Positions 62,137 through 64,000 of a DNA stretch of 64,000 nucleotides are shown here, piece after piece (within the stretch, counting starts at the first letter, position 1; each line of letters opens with the position of its first letter). Made by a program: the position numbers and the translations under genes. The DNA lies in contig NC_083566.1 of the NCBI RefSeq assembly GCF_019925205.1, forward strand, positions 4,960,001 to 5,024,000, written 5' to 3'. The notes beneath the pieces were generated by a model. It saw only the letters and a list, made by a program, of their open reading frames with translations, searched no databases and was not told the DNA's origin. The stretch comes from Metopolophium dirhodum (taxonomy: Eukaryota > Arthropoda > Insecta > Hemiptera > Aphididae).

Positions 62137-64000
62137 TTATTATGAGAGATTTGCAGGTTATTATACGTACACATACATAATATTATGCAATGTGCGTACC
62201 TACAATGGCTACTCGCGTGAACGACATGACGTCTATGCTGTAGTTGTTGTACTGCTGTCTCGTTCTCGTTGAAAATAATAATTACTATTAGAATTAATTT
62301 TGACAGTTCAACCCAGTATTATAATAGATACACTCGCCATGGCGATCAATATTATATAATTAATTATTACTCTGCAGTGTCCGACCAGTGGAGCGCACTA
62401 TCGGGGACCAGCCATAATTGATAATATGATATGCAAACAGCTATTCAGCACAGTGATTTTAAGAACCGACAAATCCGGACACTATGCCGCCGTTAAATTC
62501 GTACCTATCTGCTTCTGCCATCGATAGTGTTTAAGCACTGCATACTGCTGCAGCTGTACTCATTTAACAGTTTTGAAGTGTTAGGATGAAGTCGGGCATA
62601 CCTATCAGGCTCATTGCTCACCCCCATTTTATCCTAAAGAATTAATTATTCAAAATCTGACTATTGGAGTTTTTAAATAATATAATCAAATACCACTATT
62701 TCGAATTCTTGATTTTTGTTCGTACTGCTTAAAGAGTGTCCTAGTGTGGCGATGCAAACTTTAGTTTTTAAATGAGAACCCTCTTTTGTACCGCAAAATA
62801 TTTAGAAGAACATTTTTTTCAAAATTATGATTTGCTTATTAATTTAAAATTCGAATGAGTAGTTTCTCAGCTTTAAAGTGTTTATACTAAGAATAATAGT
62901 CCTTAAAAATGGTTTTATAGAATCAACATACCTCACAAAGTCCCAAACCCATTATCATAGACTTAGTATATATTGCTAAGTTTAATAACTCAAATACTAC
63001 TCGTACGCATTTTAATTCTGATTTGTGATCTTAATACAAATTATTCACTAAATAATTTACAGTAAAAAAGAAAGGGGGGAGGGGTCTTATTTGAAAACAG
63101 AAGTTTGTATGTCAAGAGGACATCCCTTAATAATAGTACAAAAACCCTCAAAATTTCAAAAATATAGTCTAAGTATATTGAAAAATGTTAAATTATTATT
63201 GAAATAGAAAATGGTGGTTAGTGTGATTTTTGAACCACTCTGTTTAATAATATACCTACTAACAATGACTCTTGTATCGTGTTCCAGTCAATCTCCACCG
63301 TATATGAATGCAACACAATAATTGTGGGGTATCCATACGTATATAGTCGTACAACACGTGTTTATGTTTATATGGTAATAATGGGTTTTGGTTTATATAC
63401 TCCAATGTTTGGTGTGTCATGTTTCAGAGTGTAAGTTTTAATAAAACAAATGTGTCTACACTTCATGAACAATATACTTTAATGCCTTTTTTTTATTTTA
63501 CATTTTCGATTTTATTTTTAATTTGTAAAATGTACCACGTTATCTAAATCACAAAAAAAAAAATCCTTATTATAAAAAAAAATGCCATAAGGTCTTCATC
63601 GTATTGTTCATACGTTTAATTACCATTACTGTTACAATCGTAGATTATTTAATCATTTAAAAGGCTTCAATGATTGAAGTTTTTTAATTTGTTCTTTGAG
63701 TTAATTTTTTTTCATACATTTAGAAATATATTTATTCTAATAAAGTTTATTCCAATTATTGAACACTACTTAAACCTAAAACATAAACGTATTTAATATT
63801 ATTATAAAAATAACTGTAGTTCGAGTATAAGGGAGCCAAAAGCTTAGGTCCCTGCGTATAAATAAACATTAAATACTTTATAATTTTCTCGACGTGTATA
63901 CTGCGAATAATCTGATTATTTTTGTTGTATACACCCACATTTGGCTCGAATGTTATTATTAAATACCTACCTACGCACCGTACTATTTCGGCATGTCTAA
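62137..64000. other. Intergenic, no gene seen
   Basis: A GC-richer patch (62,380-62,640) and a long AT-rich segment. The stretch 62,640-63,245 contains phrases such as GAACCACTCTGTTTAATA that suggest an old repeat, but no ends could be paired. Confidence 0.45.

Noticed and set aside
1..64000. CRISPR arrays, bacterial operons, integrated phage or tRNA genes
   Set aside because: No regularly spaced repeats, no bacterial-style gene packing and no cloverleaf with a GTTCGAnTC arm was seen; the window is eukaryotic.

Overview
The window is AT-rich, intron-rich eukaryotic DNA. I read it as an insect nuclear genome, most likely an aphid. The basis is the base composition, short AT-rich introns with GT-AG borders, a cathepsin D-like gene, and a dispersed repeat containing a 'GCTCAGAATCG' core with 'GGCTGACTGACC' beside it, which I associate from memory with aphid genomes (not verified). 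Two protein-coding genes can be reconstructed exon by exon. Much of the rest is intergenic or intronic DNA with transposon remnants and several CpG-rich islands that look like promoters without a visible gene.

Layout. 1-12.5 kb: no recognisable gene; a small MITE (643-933), CpG-rich islands (about 1.6-2.3, 4.1-5.5 and 8.5-9.56 kb), a degenerate hAT-like element (6.6-7.58 kb) and inverted-repeat structures near 11 kb. 12.55-12.81 kb: a candidate signal-peptide exon on the minus strand. 13-22.6 kb: repeats, including a 112-bp near-identical direct repeat pair, and a fourth CpG island (21.24-22.62 kb). 25.76-27.56 kb: a two-exon leucine-rich-repeat gene, 498 aa, that I identify as DRC5/TCTE1, a subunit of the axonemal nexin-dynein regulatory complex. 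27.6-36.4 kb: gene-poor, extremely AT-rich. 36,412-39,423: a complete-ended Helitron on the minus strand that carries a three-exon HUH Rep gene with one nonsense codon and no helicase domain. 43.1-44.7 kb: a fifth CpG island, with a strong minus-strand splice donor. 48,263-48,700: a hAT MITE with a pogo-like MITE nested in it, 175 bp upstream of the next gene. 48,876-59,090: a nine-exon aspartic protease gene, 393 aa. 59.1-64 kb: MITEs and a second copy of a 5S-rRNA-derived SINE.

The most interesting locus is the aspartic protease. All nine exons join in frame with canonical splice sites. Both catalytic aspartates are present, but the triads read D-T-T and D-T-S instead of D-T-G, and the conserved flap tyrosine-glycine segment is not recognisable. 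It looks like a maintained gene for a secreted or lysosomal protein whose proteolytic activity is doubtful. Its introns hold a decayed Jockey-type LINE, a 5S-type SINE and copies of the dispersed repeat. The second notable item is the Helitron: precise ends and an intact HUH/two-tyrosine core, but no helicase.

The two main genes have no evident functional link. Family names rest on motif recognition and remembered family sequences; no database search was possible.
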